Below are positions 33,839 through 47,330 of a DNA stretch of 64,000 nt, one piece after another. Source of the DNA: Gadus chalcogrammus (Eukaryota; Chordata; Actinopteri; Gadiformes; Gadidae); contig NC_079412.1 of NCBI RefSeq assembly GCF_026213295.1, positions 857,656-921,655 of the forward strand, written 5' to 3'. Below the pieces are notes generated by a model that ran no database searches, was not told the DNA's origin, and was given only the letters and a program-made list of their open reading frames with translations. Position numbers and translations under genes: made by a program. The stretch's first letter is position 1. Each line of letters opens with the position of its first letter.

Positions 33839-34720
33839 ATGTCCTCACGTATAAGCAGTTATCGTGAGCGTCTTAAGCAACTATCTAAAGAACCTCCGGC
33901 ACAGCGTAAAGTTATCCTCAGGACGGCCAACACCGACTTTATCAACTCTCGAGCTGTGTTCGAAATCGTTCCCTATCATGGATGTAGTGCACTAAATAGG
34001 GTGCACGCCATTTTGTAGGGTGTTCGAAATCTCAGTGGTCCACTATATAGGGCACTATATAGTGGACTTAAAATAGGGTACATACGATGTTCCCTATGTT
34101 ACTCCCGTATACCACAATGCAATGCGGCTGTGTTTTTCCGGAGGAGAAGAAGAAGCTGAATAACCGCGAAAACTAATACATTTAATGATGGAGTCTCCGG
34201 CTTTCGTTTAGAAATGTCAACAATTTATTTGGGATTTAACATAGAATATTTAACATTCAACATCAATACAACCTCCAGCTTTCCTCGTGAGTGCCTGGTA
34301 TGTTTACATGATGTGGGCGCATCTGTCTGCGTCACACAAATACCCGGCGCATTTACTGACGCAAATGACGTTTAGAAATGTTCAGCGTAGTGTCCGAATT
34401 CTCGTTCCCTATTCCCTATATAGTGCACTAAATCATATACACTTTATAGGGAATAGGGAACGAGTGTATAGGGAACGATTTCGAACACAGCTACTGTGTG
34501 AAATAGCCTTGAACATTTTACAAGGCAAAATACCGTTGACCCCCCGTCAGCATACGAAATTGCGTAGACGAAAGAAGGACCTCAGGATACTAGCCAATAA
34601 AAATGTACTAATATCTAGAAAGAAAAGACTAATCAATCAGACTGGTGGATTTCTTTTACCCCTGCTGTCTGTGGCTATACCATTGTTTACAAGCCTGTTC
34701 TCAAGAGGAGGGTCATTATA
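33839..34720 (+). pseudogene. Polinton small basic protein, split by a MITE
   Basis: The N-terminal part (MSSRISSYRERLKQL..., 33839-33951) and the C-terminal part (CEIALNILQGKIPLTPRQHT, then Arg/Lys-rich, then a hydrophobic GGFLLPLLSVAIPLFTSLF end, about 34493-34720) are separated by the insertion at 33952-34492. This kind of small basic protein with a hydrophobic tail recurs in vertebrate Polintons. A virion core or membrane role is inferred, not shown. Confidence 0.7.
33952..34492. mobile_element. MITE with 25-bp TIRs
   Basis: The left AGCTGTGTTCGAAATCGTTC then CCTAT is matched by its reverse complement ending at 34492. Internal TAGTGCACTAAA and TATATAGG words are repeated symmetrically. 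541 bp, non-coding. A target duplication could not be fixed. It interrupts a Polinton gene. Confidence 0.85.
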
Positions 34721-34721
34721 A

Positions 34722-35483
34722 TGGATCATACGCACAAGATGTATCTAGTTCCTCAACATCAACTCGATGCCTTAAAGCATACCCACCCCAGGGATTCTGT
34801 TAGTTAGACAGACTGCTGAAAATGAGCTGGATAAGGCCATTGCGACGGTGTTGAACACTCCCGATACAGACCTGTATGAAAAAGCTGCCAGGTACGGCGC
34901 TGTCCTGCAGCGTTATCTATCCATGGTTAAGCAAGGACAACGTGAGCATGGAGAATTAACTCTGTCACTTGCGGATGGGGGCCCTGTTCATACATCTGCT
35001 ATGGAGCAGCGTGGTGATGATGATGATGATGCCAGCGGCGATCATATTTATAAGGATATAATGAAACATATACCTGTCAGCAAGAGCAACCCCAGACATA
35101 TACTGGACTCTTTAAAGAAATCTAAAAATGTCTCATGGTCGGACAAGGGGGAGCTCGTTTTACAAGGCGACACTATTAAGGGGTCCCATATGTTTGATCT
35201 GTTAAAGAATGTTACTGCCCCTTACAATGTTGTCGAATCTGTCAGACCACAGGGCTGGAATGTATTTCTGAAATCTTTAGCCAGTAATAATATACCACTA
35301 TCGTCTATCCCTAATAAACAGCTCCGTCAAACTGTAGTCATGTATAAGCAGATGCCCTCAACTAAGGGCTACAATGCGACGGCAGCCTTGCCTGTCTCAT
35401 CTGTTAAAAGGATGAAACGCAATCAGACATTGCCATCTATTACCTCCCCTGGAATGCATATGGCTGGGTGGTTACCATTTTAA
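34722..35483 (+). pseudogene. Polinton uncharacterised protein (frameshifted)
   Basis: ATG at 34722 (MDHTHKMYLVPQHQLDAL). A 4-bp tandem GTTAGTTA near 34800 shifts the frame and brings a stop; the sequence continues open from about 34805 to 35483. The C-terminal 200 residues contain an acidic DDDDDAS stretch and end in MHMAGWLPF. I recognise it as a family found in Polintons of fish but know no function. It is the last rightward gene before the convergent capsid block. Confidence 0.65.
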
Positions 35484-35553
35484 ATTTCTTATGTATCTTT
35501 ATGTATATGCTATAGACGTAAAAATAAAGAAAAACAGTACGACTAAAATGTAA

Positions 35554-36129
35554 TCAAATCATTGTTTTTTTATTTATTATCATAACAAAACAAAACAGAA
35601 AAAAAAAAACACATGTTACATCCGCATATACATGACTGCACACATAACATATCATGTTCATTACAGACACTAGGTTGTACACGGCTAACAAAGTCATAAA
35701 CCTTTTCATCATTACGGGGTAGATTACCCCGTACATTTTCAAAAACTTTTGATAGGATACACCTTTTTGCATATTAAACAAGAAAAAAACACAATGGTGC
35801 CCACATGCGGTACTTGATGGATCTTGGACCTGTTGTGTAGAATGAACTACATCTATACAGTGCTGATCAAGAAAACGCTGTATGGTCTCAGGAAACTCAG
35901 AGTATGAGGGAGGGTTGCCGTAGGAGTCGAAAAAGTATCCCTGTCTCTCAGTCGTAATATATATAGCTAGCCAATGGGCACCGGCCATATGTGAAGGTTC
36001 GGTGTTGATCACCAGCATTGCAGGCCTCTGATGAATTTCCCGGGGTAGATGATTACATGGTAACGCACCAAGAAAATCAGCCTTGTGTGCCATTTTCTGA
36101 CACACTGCTGTTAGCTCTATAGTATTCAT
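35554..36129 (-). CDS. Polinton adenovirus-type cysteine protease
   Basis: 191 codons starting ATG at 36129 and open throughout. The catalytic set is visible: GAHWLA (H52), YFFDSYG (D68), Q102 and STACGHH with Cys109 followed by Gly. The Q-to-C spacing of seven matches the adenain family. These proteases process virion proteins during maturation. The C-terminal tail after about residue 165 is hydrophobic and may extend beyond the normal end. It is next to and codirectional with the capsid gene. Confidence 0.92.
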   Translation of the reverse strand: MNTIELTAVCQKMAHKADFLGALPCNHLPREIHQRPAMLVINTEPSHMAGAHWLAIYITTERQGYFFDSYGNPPSYSEFPETIQRFLDQHCIDVVHSTQQVQDPSSTACGHHCVFFLFNMQKGVSYQKFLKMYGVIYPVMMKRFMTLLAVYNLVSVMNMICYVCSHVYADVTCVFFFLFCFVMIINKKTMI

Positions 36130-36143
36130 ATCGCAACGTCTTT

Positions 36144-37451
36144 TCAGTAATAGTCCAACAACACCTGCCGTCTATTTGATATCTCTATAACAGAATCATA
36201 AACTGCATAACATATAAAATTGACCGTTGTAGCCAAAGCTGCTCTGAATCGTGCTTCTAGCCTCACATTCCCTGTTCTGACTAGCCATACATGTTGTCCA
36301 CAGCCCTCGTCCGCCTCCAGGTTGAAACAAAATAATGCATACCAATCCCCAAATTCCTTATGATTAATGGCTATTTCTCTATCTTTGAGCTGACGACCTG
36401 TAGCCTGAATGAGCTGAAAATATTCTCGGGTATACAGACCGTTTCTAAAGTCAGGTTGAAAGGGTTTAGCAGGATAGGCTTGACCGTCGCAGTATAGGGA
36501 TAAAAAATCAATGCCGAAATGCTGGAATCTGAAAGGATTCCTATCATAACTCCCTGTGAATGCTTCGTTATTCACAAAACCTATAATAACCATCTTGGGT
36601 ATTTCTCCTAGAAATAGATTATCCTGTGTGCATATTCTGCTGCCAGCAGCGATGGATACATTCTTTAGACACACCCTATCAACGGGGTATTTGACGTTAG
36701 CTTGGTTTAACGCACGGGCATGGGCCAGCTTGATGCCGGGTGCTATCGATACCTTTTTAATGAAAACATTTGCAGACACTATAGATACACGGTATTCCAC
36801 AGCACCATCGGACATGAGACAGAAATCATTTTTTGCTCTATTGAATCTCATGCGGAGATCAACTCCGTTAACCAACAGTTTCTCCTGAAAAAACATATCG
36901 ACGTGTATAGGGGATATAAGCTCAACTATACGACTTTGCCCCGTATATTCACTCCTAGTCGTTAAGCCTAGATTGAGGCCTCCAGGAATAATCTCGTCCA
37001 TATGACCGTGTGTGTCTTTCTGGAATAGACCACAGCCAAATTGGGTGTCTAATGTCCCGTTTCCATAGTTTAGCAAGCATTCTATTATGCCTTTGTACGG
37101 ATAGGTGTTTGACGACTGGGTGATAAGCCTATCACCCAGGGTAATATCTACTTGGGAGAATAACGTGCATCCTGGATAGTTAATCAGTCCCACGGCGGCC
37201 GCCGGAGCCAAGTCTGTTCCATCAGGATTAGTAATCTTGGCCCGCAGGTGTAAATACGTATTGTTTAGATCTATATAGGCTTCGCTACTGGCCGATACAA
37301 AGAACTCTATGGGTCCACCATCTGTTAGCGCCGATAGCGGGGGTATTTCAATGTATGTACTTTTTTCTATCGAAGTCTGCGTCATCGGCAGTGAGAAGAG
37401 GTCCAGTTCGCTCTTGATGCATTTGTCGTACATGCTATGTAGCAACGCCAT
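36144..37451 (-). CDS. Polinton major capsid protein (double jelly-roll)
   Basis: 435 codons, ATG at 37451, intact. It begins MALLHSMYDKCIKSELDLFS, then the PPLSALTDGGPIEFFV and YIDLNNTYLHLRAKI strands and FSQVDITLGDRLI. This is the family often named F54H12.2-like in animal genomes, which is the Polinton/adintovirus major capsid protein. Length fits. It would form the pseudo-hexagonal capsomers of an icosahedral virion. It ends 14 bp before the protease start. Confidence 0.9.
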   Translation of the reverse strand: MALLHSMYDKCIKSELDLFSLPMTQTSIEKSTYIEIPPLSALTDGGPIEFFVSASSEAYIDLNNTYLHLRAKITNPDGTDLAPAAAVGLINYPGCTLFSQVDITLGDRLITQSSNTYPYKGIIECLLNYGNGTLDTQFGCGLFQKDTHGHMDEIIPGGLNLGLTTRSEYTGQSRIVELISPIHVDMFFQEKLLVNGVDLRMRFNRAKNDFCLMSDGAVEYRVSIVSANVFIKKVSIAPGIKLAHARALNQANVKYPVDRVCLKNVSIAAGSRICTQDNLFLGEIPKMVIIGFVNNEAFTGSYDRNPFRFQHFGIDFLSLYCDGQAYPAKPFQPDFRNGLYTREYFQLIQATGRQLKDREIAINHKEFGDWYALFCFNLEADEGCGQHVWLVRTGNVRLEARFRAALATTVNFICYAVYDSVIEISNRRQVLLDYY

Positions 37452-37538
37452 TGTTATTCAGCCCCTGCTATACTAGTCTAAATGAATATATCGTTAGCAG
37501 CCCCTCTAAAACGACGGTTTGCCACCTTCCTGATCCTT

Positions 37539-37898
37539 TTAGGTTTGGCTCTTTTTTTGATAGATACGCCCACAACCTATAGGAGGATACTTTGTTGCTC
37601 TTCTGGCATATACCCTCATGCTTGACCCCTGCTGTTTGGGCGTAGATGCAGCATGGGCTATGTTGGTCATAACGTCGCCTATAATATGTCTAGCAGCAGT
37701 CTTCAGATGAGGCTTTGCTATGCTAACCCCTCGCCTAAATAACGGAATAGCCATTCTAAAGAGGCTGCGGAACATCCCTCCGATGCCAGCGCCATATTGT
37801 GTGCTGCTACCCTCATATCCAGGCAACCCACTCCCTGCTTGGTTTAAATAATATTGAACATATTTGTTTGCGTCGTAAGGCGGTCTATACCCCCTCAT
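37539..37898 (-). CDS. Polinton small virion-type protein (pVI/pX-like)
   Basis: 119 codons from ATG at 37898. NQAGSGLPGYEGSSTQYGAG is followed by an amphipathic segment (MFRSLFRMAIPLFRRGVSIA) and a basic tail. The arrangement resembles minor internal virion proteins next to the capsid gene in Polintons and adenoviruses. It is upstream of the capsid gene on the same strand. Assignment rests on position and character. Confidence 0.6.
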   Translation of the reverse strand: MRGYRPPYDANKYVQYYLNQAGSGLPGYEGSSTQYGAGIGGMFRSLFRMAIPLFRRGVSIAKPHLKTAARHIIGDVMTNIAHAASTPKQQGSSMRVYARRATKYPPIGCGRIYQKKSQT

Positions 37899-37912
37899 CC
37901 CTATAGATAGAG

Positions 37913-38689
37913 CTATGAATTCTGCTGTTTTACAGGTCTAAAATGCAGCTTGAGTATGACTTTACCATAGGTGAATTTTATATTTGTATTCTGGTCAGAC
38001 TTTAGATCAATTTCAATATCTCCAAGAGGGTCTCGGGCAACGTGTACGTAATGCGGCTTGTCGAACATGTGAATGCAGTGTCTCCTGCTAGTGTCAGTTA
38101 TATTAATACTCCTTAGCAGGGGGACATAACTATCTCCTACCAACTGATGGTCGACAATGTCACTATATATAAACATGTTGTAACAGCCCCCGTGAATATC
38201 GCTGGGGTGGGGGGCGTATGCTGCATACGACTTATGGGCTGGTTGCTTGACCCCTGCATCGACACCCAGCATAGCAGCCAGATGTCCTCTAAAGACGATC
38301 GCTAGGTGATCGTCTCCTTCTACATATATGCGGTTTCTAATACCTTCATGATGTAGTATAACGCTACCGCCGGTATCATATTTGGCCAAAGTCTTGTTGA
38401 TTTGTAGTAATAACGAACCGATACTATCATAAAGCCCACCAACTAATAGACATGATGTCATATGACCCGTTTTACCAATGGTAACGGTTATCGTAGCGTC
38501 CTCGGTAGGAAAGCTATGCCAGCTGCATGGGTACTGAGCTTCAATTAGGCCTACTTCATAGGGCTAATTGGTGTGTATAGCTTTTGCTAATTTAGTTCTA
38601 AAATTCCATATCTTATTTTGCGGGTAGATCCCTACCGAAGCATTACTCGCCAGAGTCACATAGAAACCCCCAGACACGTCCTTATCCAT
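37913..38689 (-). pseudogene. Polinton penton-like (minor capsid) protein with one nonsense codon
   Basis: From ATG at 38689 (MDKDVSGGFYVTLASN) the frame is open to 37913 apart from a TAG at 38566-38564 (codon 42). 258 codons in all. The C-terminal half has the pattern SDIHGGCYNMFIYSDIVDHQ and FDKPHYVHVARDPLGDIEID, then KVILKLHFR, which I know from the Polinton penton/minor capsid family. It would occupy the capsid vertices. A later ATG at 38461 would give only the C-terminal 182 residues. Confidence 0.8.
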
Positions 38690-38745
38690 CGTACACTCTG
38701 GCTATACTGGGTTGTATGTCTCTTTACGCGTCGACTAGTGTCTTT

Positions 38746-39072
38746 TCAGAAACCCATGAATGCATACTCTGACATATCCACTAAATCAGCCTGGAACTGT
38801 CTATCTACCCCACTAACCAATACTCTATTTCTGCGGAAATGTATCGGTGCAGGTACATGCAGAGTGTAGGGATCCTGCTTCAGCAGCCATTTCTTGATAT
38901 ATTTTAGAGGAGGTACTGCACCCTCACTATGCTCGAGGGCCTTTTGTAGTTTATTGATACCGCCGTAACCCCCTGGTCCAGCGGGGTCATAATAAGTCTT
39001 ATGCAGCAGTTTATCCATGTCGTATGACTGCGACAAAAAACGAATACTGAAACACTGATCAGAGTTATCCAT
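38746..39072 (-). pseudogene. Polinton retrovirus-like integrase, N-terminal stub
   Basis: 108 codons from ATG at 39072. LHKTYYDPAGPGGYGGINKL and DPYTLHVPAPIHFRRNRV, then QFQADLVDM, are the start of a Polinton integrase and its first catalytic aspartate. The remainder of the DDE core and the C-terminal domain are absent; the next 55 bp lead straight into the penton start. The element cannot integrate on its own. Confidence 0.85.
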
Positions 39073-39080
39073 CCTTTTAT

Positions 39081-39356
39081 TTAAAATGTCTGCCCCCTCA
39101 AAACAATGCTCAGATATAGCTGACAGGCAGTTTTATTTTTCTGCACCATTTTACAAGACATCCTTCGAGCAGTTCTAATACACTCTGCGTTTGCGGCATT
39201 ATTCAACTTCAAGACATCCGATACAAAAGCACATATACACATGACATGTCCGACGGTAAAACACTCCCCGTCGGGGAAATGGGTAAATATTTCAGCTAAC
39301 ATTTGATCAGTAGGTTTATCATACAAGAATTTCATGACCAAATCATTCCAATCCAT
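39081..39356 (-). CDS. Small uncharacterised Polinton protein
   Basis: 91 codons, MDWNDLVMKFLYDKPTDQML through KNKTACQLYLSIVLRG. Helical, cysteine-containing, no known motif. It ends 8 bp before the integrase start, same strand. Function unknown. Confidence 0.5.
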   Translation of the reverse strand: MDWNDLVMKFLYDKPTDQMLAEIFTHFPDGECFTVGHVMCICAFVSDVLKLNNAANAECIRTARRMSCKMVQKNKTACQLYLSIVLRGQTF

Positions 39357-39443
39357 TTTCTATGGCAGCATACATCAAAACGGCTAGTCTATCTGATACA
39401 GACTTGCTATCCGCATCATATGCATAAGAAAACAAACCCCCCA

Positions 39444-39915
39444 TTATAAACGACGCTTGACACCAGGCATTGTATTACCTAATGAGAATGTAGTACGCCA
39501 CATTTGGGTGGCTTCATATATCATAAGCAGATGTTCATCGGACACACCTTCGTTGGTTATTAAATCCAGTTTTTCGGTATCATAGGTGTTGCATAATAAA
39601 TCACATAGAAAAGAATCGACCACACCATAGATTTTTCCTGGGGACACAGTCAACCCTATAGTCTTCTTTAAAACAGTTTCTAAAAGTAGCAGGAAGGGGT
39701 GTCTATCCAACATAACACATATGGCATCGTAATGGGATTCGTAGTGATGTTGTGTCGCTCCATGCATGCAGGAATGGCGTCGTTGACTTGGGCAATCACA
39801 TTGGCACCCCCAGCAATCCGCTTGCTTCTGTTGCGTGATGATGGCTACCACACAGATACCAGTGGTAAATCGCAGAACAGCCAGCGCCGCAGGGTTTAAA
39901 CGGATCTGTGTTGAT
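39444..39915 (-). pseudogene. Uncharacterised Polinton protein with Cys/His motif, cut by a hAT
   Basis: The minus frame 39851-39444 has CWGCQCDCPSQRRHSCMHG, a short Cys/His cluster that I have seen in uncharacterised vertebrate Polinton proteins, then a helical region ending PGVKRRL. Upstream the gene is interrupted by the hAT at 39916. A coding-like piece on the far side (about 42690-42820, WLQEYAIYLAGLNLSFLHIG) is its probable N-terminal part. Function unknown; zinc binding inferred. Confidence 0.55.
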
Positions 39916-40146
39916 TAGGGGTGTGACGAGATCTCGTGCCACGAGATCTCGCGAGATTAAACTCAACGATATTACCCGTCGTGTTAAAAATCAGTCTCAC
40001 GAGATTTCTGAGCTATCCAAACTTCTATTTGTGGCCTGTGGGGGCCGTAATGCGCCTTTGCTACGTCTAGGCTGCAAGAACCTAAAGACGGAGAAGGAAA
40101 AGAAGAAGAGGAGGGGAAGCCGCGAAAGCAGCCATAGACGGCCAGA

Positions 40147-42286
<2,140 letters not shown>

Positions 42287-42680
42287 TAGATTTGGTTTTG
42301 CACACCTGTCAGACTTATTTAAAAAAGTTTTGTTTTTCTTCTTCCTGTGTTTCACCCTGGGTATCGAGTGAAGCCGTGCGTACAGTATTGGTTATGTTTT
42401 GATATTCTGACTGTTGATAATGCTATTGCACTTTAATTTAATTTATTTTACTTTAACTTTTTTAAATTGTAGTTTAAGTTTCTAAATTCTAAGTTTAAGT
42501 TAAGTTCTTAAGTGTTTAAGTTATAATATAATATATAATCGGTTAAATAAAAGTCTGTTGTTCCAGTCATATATTTTGTCATTGTAGTTTTCTTAAAATC
42601 TCGTCTCGATCTCGTGAACCCAATATCGTGTCTCTTCTCGTCTCGTGAGCTGAGTGTATCGTCACACCCCTAGTGTTGAT

Positions 42681-43025
42681 ACAGGCCATCCGTCATCTCT
42701 CAAAGCAGTGTCCACCTCCGTCTCACTGTCCTCTCCGATGTGTAGGAAGGACAGATTCAATCCGGCCAGATAGATGGCATACTCCTGAAGCCAGTGGTGT
42801 CCTTTAAATCACCAGTCTCCATAGCCACGCCCCCACTTTGTACATGTTCATCATTGACCTGTGCTGCATAGCGTATCAGAATATACCATTAGAATATGAA
42901 AAAATAAAAAAAAACACACATATTATGCATAACCTATCAAAAACACATTTAAAACACACTTAATACTACTAACGTGTAGCCCACTTTTTCATACCTCTAA
43001 TACATTTTCTATTGCTAACATAGCC
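42681..43025 (-). other. Polinton remnant and AT-rich spacer
   Basis: About 42690-42820 reads on the minus strand as YAIYLAGLNLSFLHIGEDSE, likely the N-terminal part of the gene cut by the hAT. 42880-43020 is AT-rich and non-coding. Confidence 0.45.
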
Positions 43026-43831
43026 CTAAACATACTCAAACACACCATATACCCCCTCATCAACTCCAGTCGACTCAAACAGGCGCATTCTGTATTCATC
43101 ATCAGATGTGCTCCATGGCTCTTCATTCGTCTTAACCAATGAATCAATCTCTGCAAAAATTGCACGTAGTGCTGACAAATCAGCCCACTGAATGAAAAAG
43201 ACATTATCAAAATAATCAGCAGCTTTTAAAACACTGGTGCGTAGAGGAGAGCTACCGATGCAATGCATATCATAGCACTGTGGTAGCTCGTCTGTATCAA
43301 CACAGCGTCTGAAAAAAATGAACCCTTCGTATGATAGTTTGCGTCCATGCGATGAATCCTCGATTCATACTGAAAAGTCCATTGGAATACATGGGTTCCT
43401 GCATGCCAAGTGCCCCGGACACCGTCTAGCATGGGGCATAAATCCTCAAAGAAAAAATCCCACTCATGAACGTTCAACCGCCACTCTGTAGCACAATCTT
43501 TAACTTTCAAAATGACACATCCATCGACCCATGATATTACGTACTCCAAGCCGTATTCGCCAACGTGTGTGAATGAATCCCCAGCACTCCGGTCTCTCAA
43601 GCCTGAAACAGGCCTCGTTCTTTTGAGTGGAGCATTAAGCAGTGCAGCATCTCCATAACTATTGACATAGTTAGACACAGGTGTACTAAAACTGGACGTA
43701 CCCTCAGACAACTGGCTTTCAGCGTCCACAATGCTCGATGCAGAGTAGTCCATGGTGGGAGAAGACAGGGGCGACAGGGTGCGAGGGTCCCTATACATCC
43801 AATTAGCGCTGTTTGATCCGTGGGTATCTTC
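43026..43831 (-). pseudogene. Uncharacterised Polinton protein, main part
   Basis: A minus-strand frame from 43831 leads through SSFSTPVSNYVNSYGDAALL, YVISWVDGCVILKVKD, NVHEWDFFFEDLCPML and ANYHTKGSFFSDAVLIQTSY. It shifts phase near 43265 and continues as KAADYFDNVFFIQWADLSAL to 43026. The first codons including the ATG lie at 51971-51985, beyond an 8.1-kb insertion. Aromatic-rich and globular-looking. I cannot assign a function. Confidence 0.6.
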
Positions 43832-43839
43832 TAGGGGTG

Positions 43840-44582
43840 TGTTGGGAAAAATAACCTGCTGAGCACATATAAATATAGCTAACTCCCACCCTAGCTTGAG
43901 GAGCACAACACATGGCAGTCACGTTACAATATAGTCAACTTTTAACACATAACACAAACATGATAATATATAGTCAGGTCAAGGCCGGAGCTGAAGGCCC
44001 CATCTCCCAGGCCGACAGATTGTGGACACTCAGACAATGCACCAGTATCATCTCCAGAACGGGAGAGCCACATTAATTTATCACACAGGAGACATTTTGA
44101 GAGCTCTTCCCCGTTAGGAGGAACCAAGAGATACCTCTGCCCACACCAGGGGCCTGAGAGCCACATTAAATTATCACACACGAGACATTTCAGGGGGGCA
44201 CTCCCCGTTTTAATTTATGACACCGGAGACACAAGGAACTCTCCCCTGTTACGAAGCTCTCTCAGGGCCTGGGAGCCAAAACACACAGAACCACACACAC
44301 CTAAAACGCACACACCTCACCAAGAGGAAGATACAGCATAAGAGTGTGTCACACAGAGACTCTTCACTTCTTCTGAAGCAGACCTTCCACGGAGGCGAAG
44401 CTCTGGACGAACCATCAGCGCTGATTAGGGACTTAGACATATTCGATTTCTCACGCTTTATGACTCTGTATAACCGTTGCCACTTTACTTAATAAATCCA
44501 AGGTCCTCGTGCCGACAGACTTTATTACCTCTCCGTCTCATTTTATCTGATCCAGTAACTAGACAGACCGTTTTTCCCTTCA
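43840..44582 (+). repeat. Retrovirus B 5' LTR
   Basis: 743 bp, TGTTGGGAAAAATAACCTGC...TTTTTCCCTTCA. I find no difference from the 3' copy at 50531-51273. An AATAAA lies near 44491. The following bases (TTTGGTGACCTCCGACGTGA, 44585-44604) look like the primer binding site; I do not assign the tRNA. Confidence 0.95.
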
Positions 44583-47330
44583 ATTTGGTGACCTCCGACG
44601 TGATTTTTTCTGAATTGAACACGCAACTGGGAAACGAGAGACGGAGAGCGGCACGACCTCGGGACCCCGGAGCACCGGACCGATTCCTGCAGTCTCACCT
44701 CGCGTACGCCCAACAAAAGGTAGGCAGAACCTGTTGATAAAATCCAAATTCTGCATAGTTATATAGGAACCACATTAGGAGGTGAGACTGTGAGAGCGGT
44801 TCGCTACGGGATATCTCGTGGGGACGAATAGAGTTACATTCCAGCATTGCCCCATAAACCCAATTGACCCTGAACGCGTGACACATCGAATATCGGCTCG
44901 TTGCATGGTGAAAGAATACCCTCGAGACCATAGGGCCTATAAGAATCGGTCATAGTGATACAAGACTACCGATGGCCGAATAATGTATGCCTGGGCCAAG
45001 AATGGAACCCGGAGGGATGCCTGGGCCGCGGGTGGAACCCAGAGGGAATGAGAAGAAAAAACTAGGGCCTATAATAATCGGTCATAGTGATACAAGACTA
45101 CCGATGGCCTAGTAATAAATGCCTGGGCCAAGAATGGAACCCGGAGGGATGCCTGGGCCGCGGGTGGAACCCAGAGGGAATGAGAAGAAAGAGAAGGGCC
45201 TATAAGAATCGGTCATAGTGATACAAGACTACCGATGGCCAAGTAATGAATGTGTATTAAATAATTCTATGTGGTAAGAAGGTTAGAGTCCTTTATCAGG
45301 GTTAGATTCCCTTTGCAGAGGAAACAGTATGCCTGGGGCACGAGTGACACACAGAGAGACAGTGTGTGTGTGTGTGTGTAAGAGGCCCAGAGAGAGAGTG
45401 ACGGAGTGGCTGTGTGTGTGTGTGTGTGTGTAAGAGGCCCAGAGAGAGAGAAGAGAACGAGCGTATTTGTGGGCCGGCGAAATATAGAAATAAATCAATC
45501 AATGATAACCCGGCTATGTGTGCAACGCTTACCTGCTTTGTTATGCCCAACGCTATTTTGCCGTGTCTGATTAGTGTGGGTGCGGGACACAGAACGAGAG
45601 GTCCGTTGATATGTTTCTGTGTGTGCGTCTGCGGGAGACAGAACGAGAGGTCCGTTGATATGTTTCTGTGTGTGCGTTTGGAGGAGACAGAATGAGAAAG
45701 GTCTGTTTAGGTGTGTGTGTGAGAGGGAGCGAGAGAGATAGCAAGGAGAGATAGCAAGGAGAGCTAAAGTCGAAGGACGATCGAGAGGGACCATTTTCCC
45801 TCTAGACAGTTGGAGGTAGCGATAGAGTGCGTGTTTTTCTAACAATGAACGGTTGTTTCAGGACCACGAGAAGGGGCTCTGTATGGTTTTCAGGCCCAGA
45901 GTGTAATCCCCTTTCCCATATGTGTAGTCCTCCCATTTGAGGTCCCCGTCCACCATATTTGAAGTCCTCTACTCCACCTCATGTTGTAGTTCCCCTCCCT
46001 AAAATTGTATGGAAGTTAGAACCTGTGAGGGTGTTTTGGTTCGGCCTGACGAGGCCTGTACCAATTTCGGTGGTCAGCTTCTAGTTTTGTGTATATAGAA
46101 ATTTGGAAAGGGGGAGCAGTATTAAGTTATATATAATAAAGTGAAAAGTTATTTGTGAATGAAGGGACAGAAGGATCTTTTTGTGTGTGAGAGATAGTTA
46201 TTAGGCCTTGTTCCATGATGGAGAGTTGAGGATGTTGCATTCCAGGCTTATCTGTTAACGGTCCTAGCTGCTGCTTGACCCTAAGGGGAGTGAGGAAGGG
46301 TGAGAGAGAGAGAACACATTTCCCCCCCATTTGTCGACCTACACCATTCAGGCAGTACAGAGAGACGCACTAACACACAGTACAGAGAAAGAAAATAGAG
46401 AGTGTGTTCAACTGAAAGCGTGTGGTGGCCATACGCCATAAAATACCACATATCCAAGGAATACAGGTAGAGCTCTGTTGAGTTTTCAGGCTTTGATAAA
46501 TTTGTAGTTCCCTGTCTGCCATGTTTGAAGTTCTTTGTAGTCTCTGTCCATAGGTTTCACCTGAACAACCCCTCTGCTGGCCGAGAAAAGGAACTACCCA
46601 TGGTTTCTCTCACACCCAGCCCCCAGAGCTCGCTCGCTTTCAAGGCGTTATGGCCGCACCCAATGTGGGAGGGAGACACGCAGAGAGAGAGAGAAGCCAC
46701 ATTCCACCCTTATCTGTTGTCTTGCACCAAACAGCACCCCGTACTAAGGAGGGAGAGAGAGCGTGTTCTCCTGAAGGAGGGAGAGAGTCACAGGGAGACA
46801 CACAGTGGATATTCACATTATGGCTAATTTGTTTTAGTTTTAGTTTTGTTTTTTGTCTTCCTAGGACAACAGTTATCATTCATGATGATGAACATCGAAG
46901 TTCATGAGGAGGTTAGAAGGACAATAACGTTGATACTTTAATAGGACAACAGTGATGCTAATCTAATGCAATTGGACTAAAGAAGGTGTTGCTATCAACT
47001 AAGTGATTAATATTATTTTCACACAGGAAAGAATAATTGAATAGATATGGATATGATAAAGATGAGAATAATAATAAAAAAAATAAAACGTAATATTGAT
47101 CAACTGTACAAGTAGGACAACACCTATTAAAATATGGGGTATATCTCTTTGGTCAAGGATGACAGGTGGATTAGCGCTACATCTGCTGGGAAGGGATCCT
47201 ACATGCTATGTTGTCAATTTGGATTCGGAAGTAGTGGGTTTAACTTTCAAATGCCACTACTGCTGCTGCAAACACTTTAATAATTTTAACTCTGATAAAT
47301 GACTTTTTGTTTTATAGTTTCCCTGAGGTG
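44583..47330 (+). other. Retrovirus B internal region, no intact gene
   Basis: No gag frame is left. It holds a three-copy repeat (44933-45250), short GT runs at 45363-45380 and 45413-45431, a duplicated CGAGAGGTCCGTTGATATGT at about 45595 and 45645, and GA-rich sequence. Nothing coding is supportable. Confidence 0.6.
44933..45245. repeat. 131-bp tandem repeat, two full units and a partial third
   Basis: GGGCCTATAAGAATCGGTCA followed by TAGTGATACAAGACTACCGATGG starts at 44933, 45065 and 45196. Each unit also holds AAGAATGGAACCCGGAGGGA and CGCGGGTGGAACCCAGAGGG. It lies in the retroviral leader. Confidence 0.95.

Noticed and set aside
11905..35483. Free adenovirus or herpesvirus integration (Teratorn-like)
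   Set aside because: A protein-primed polymerase together with a retrovirus-like integrase, A32-like ATPase and F54H12.2-type capsid fits a Polinton; no herpesvirus genes are seen.
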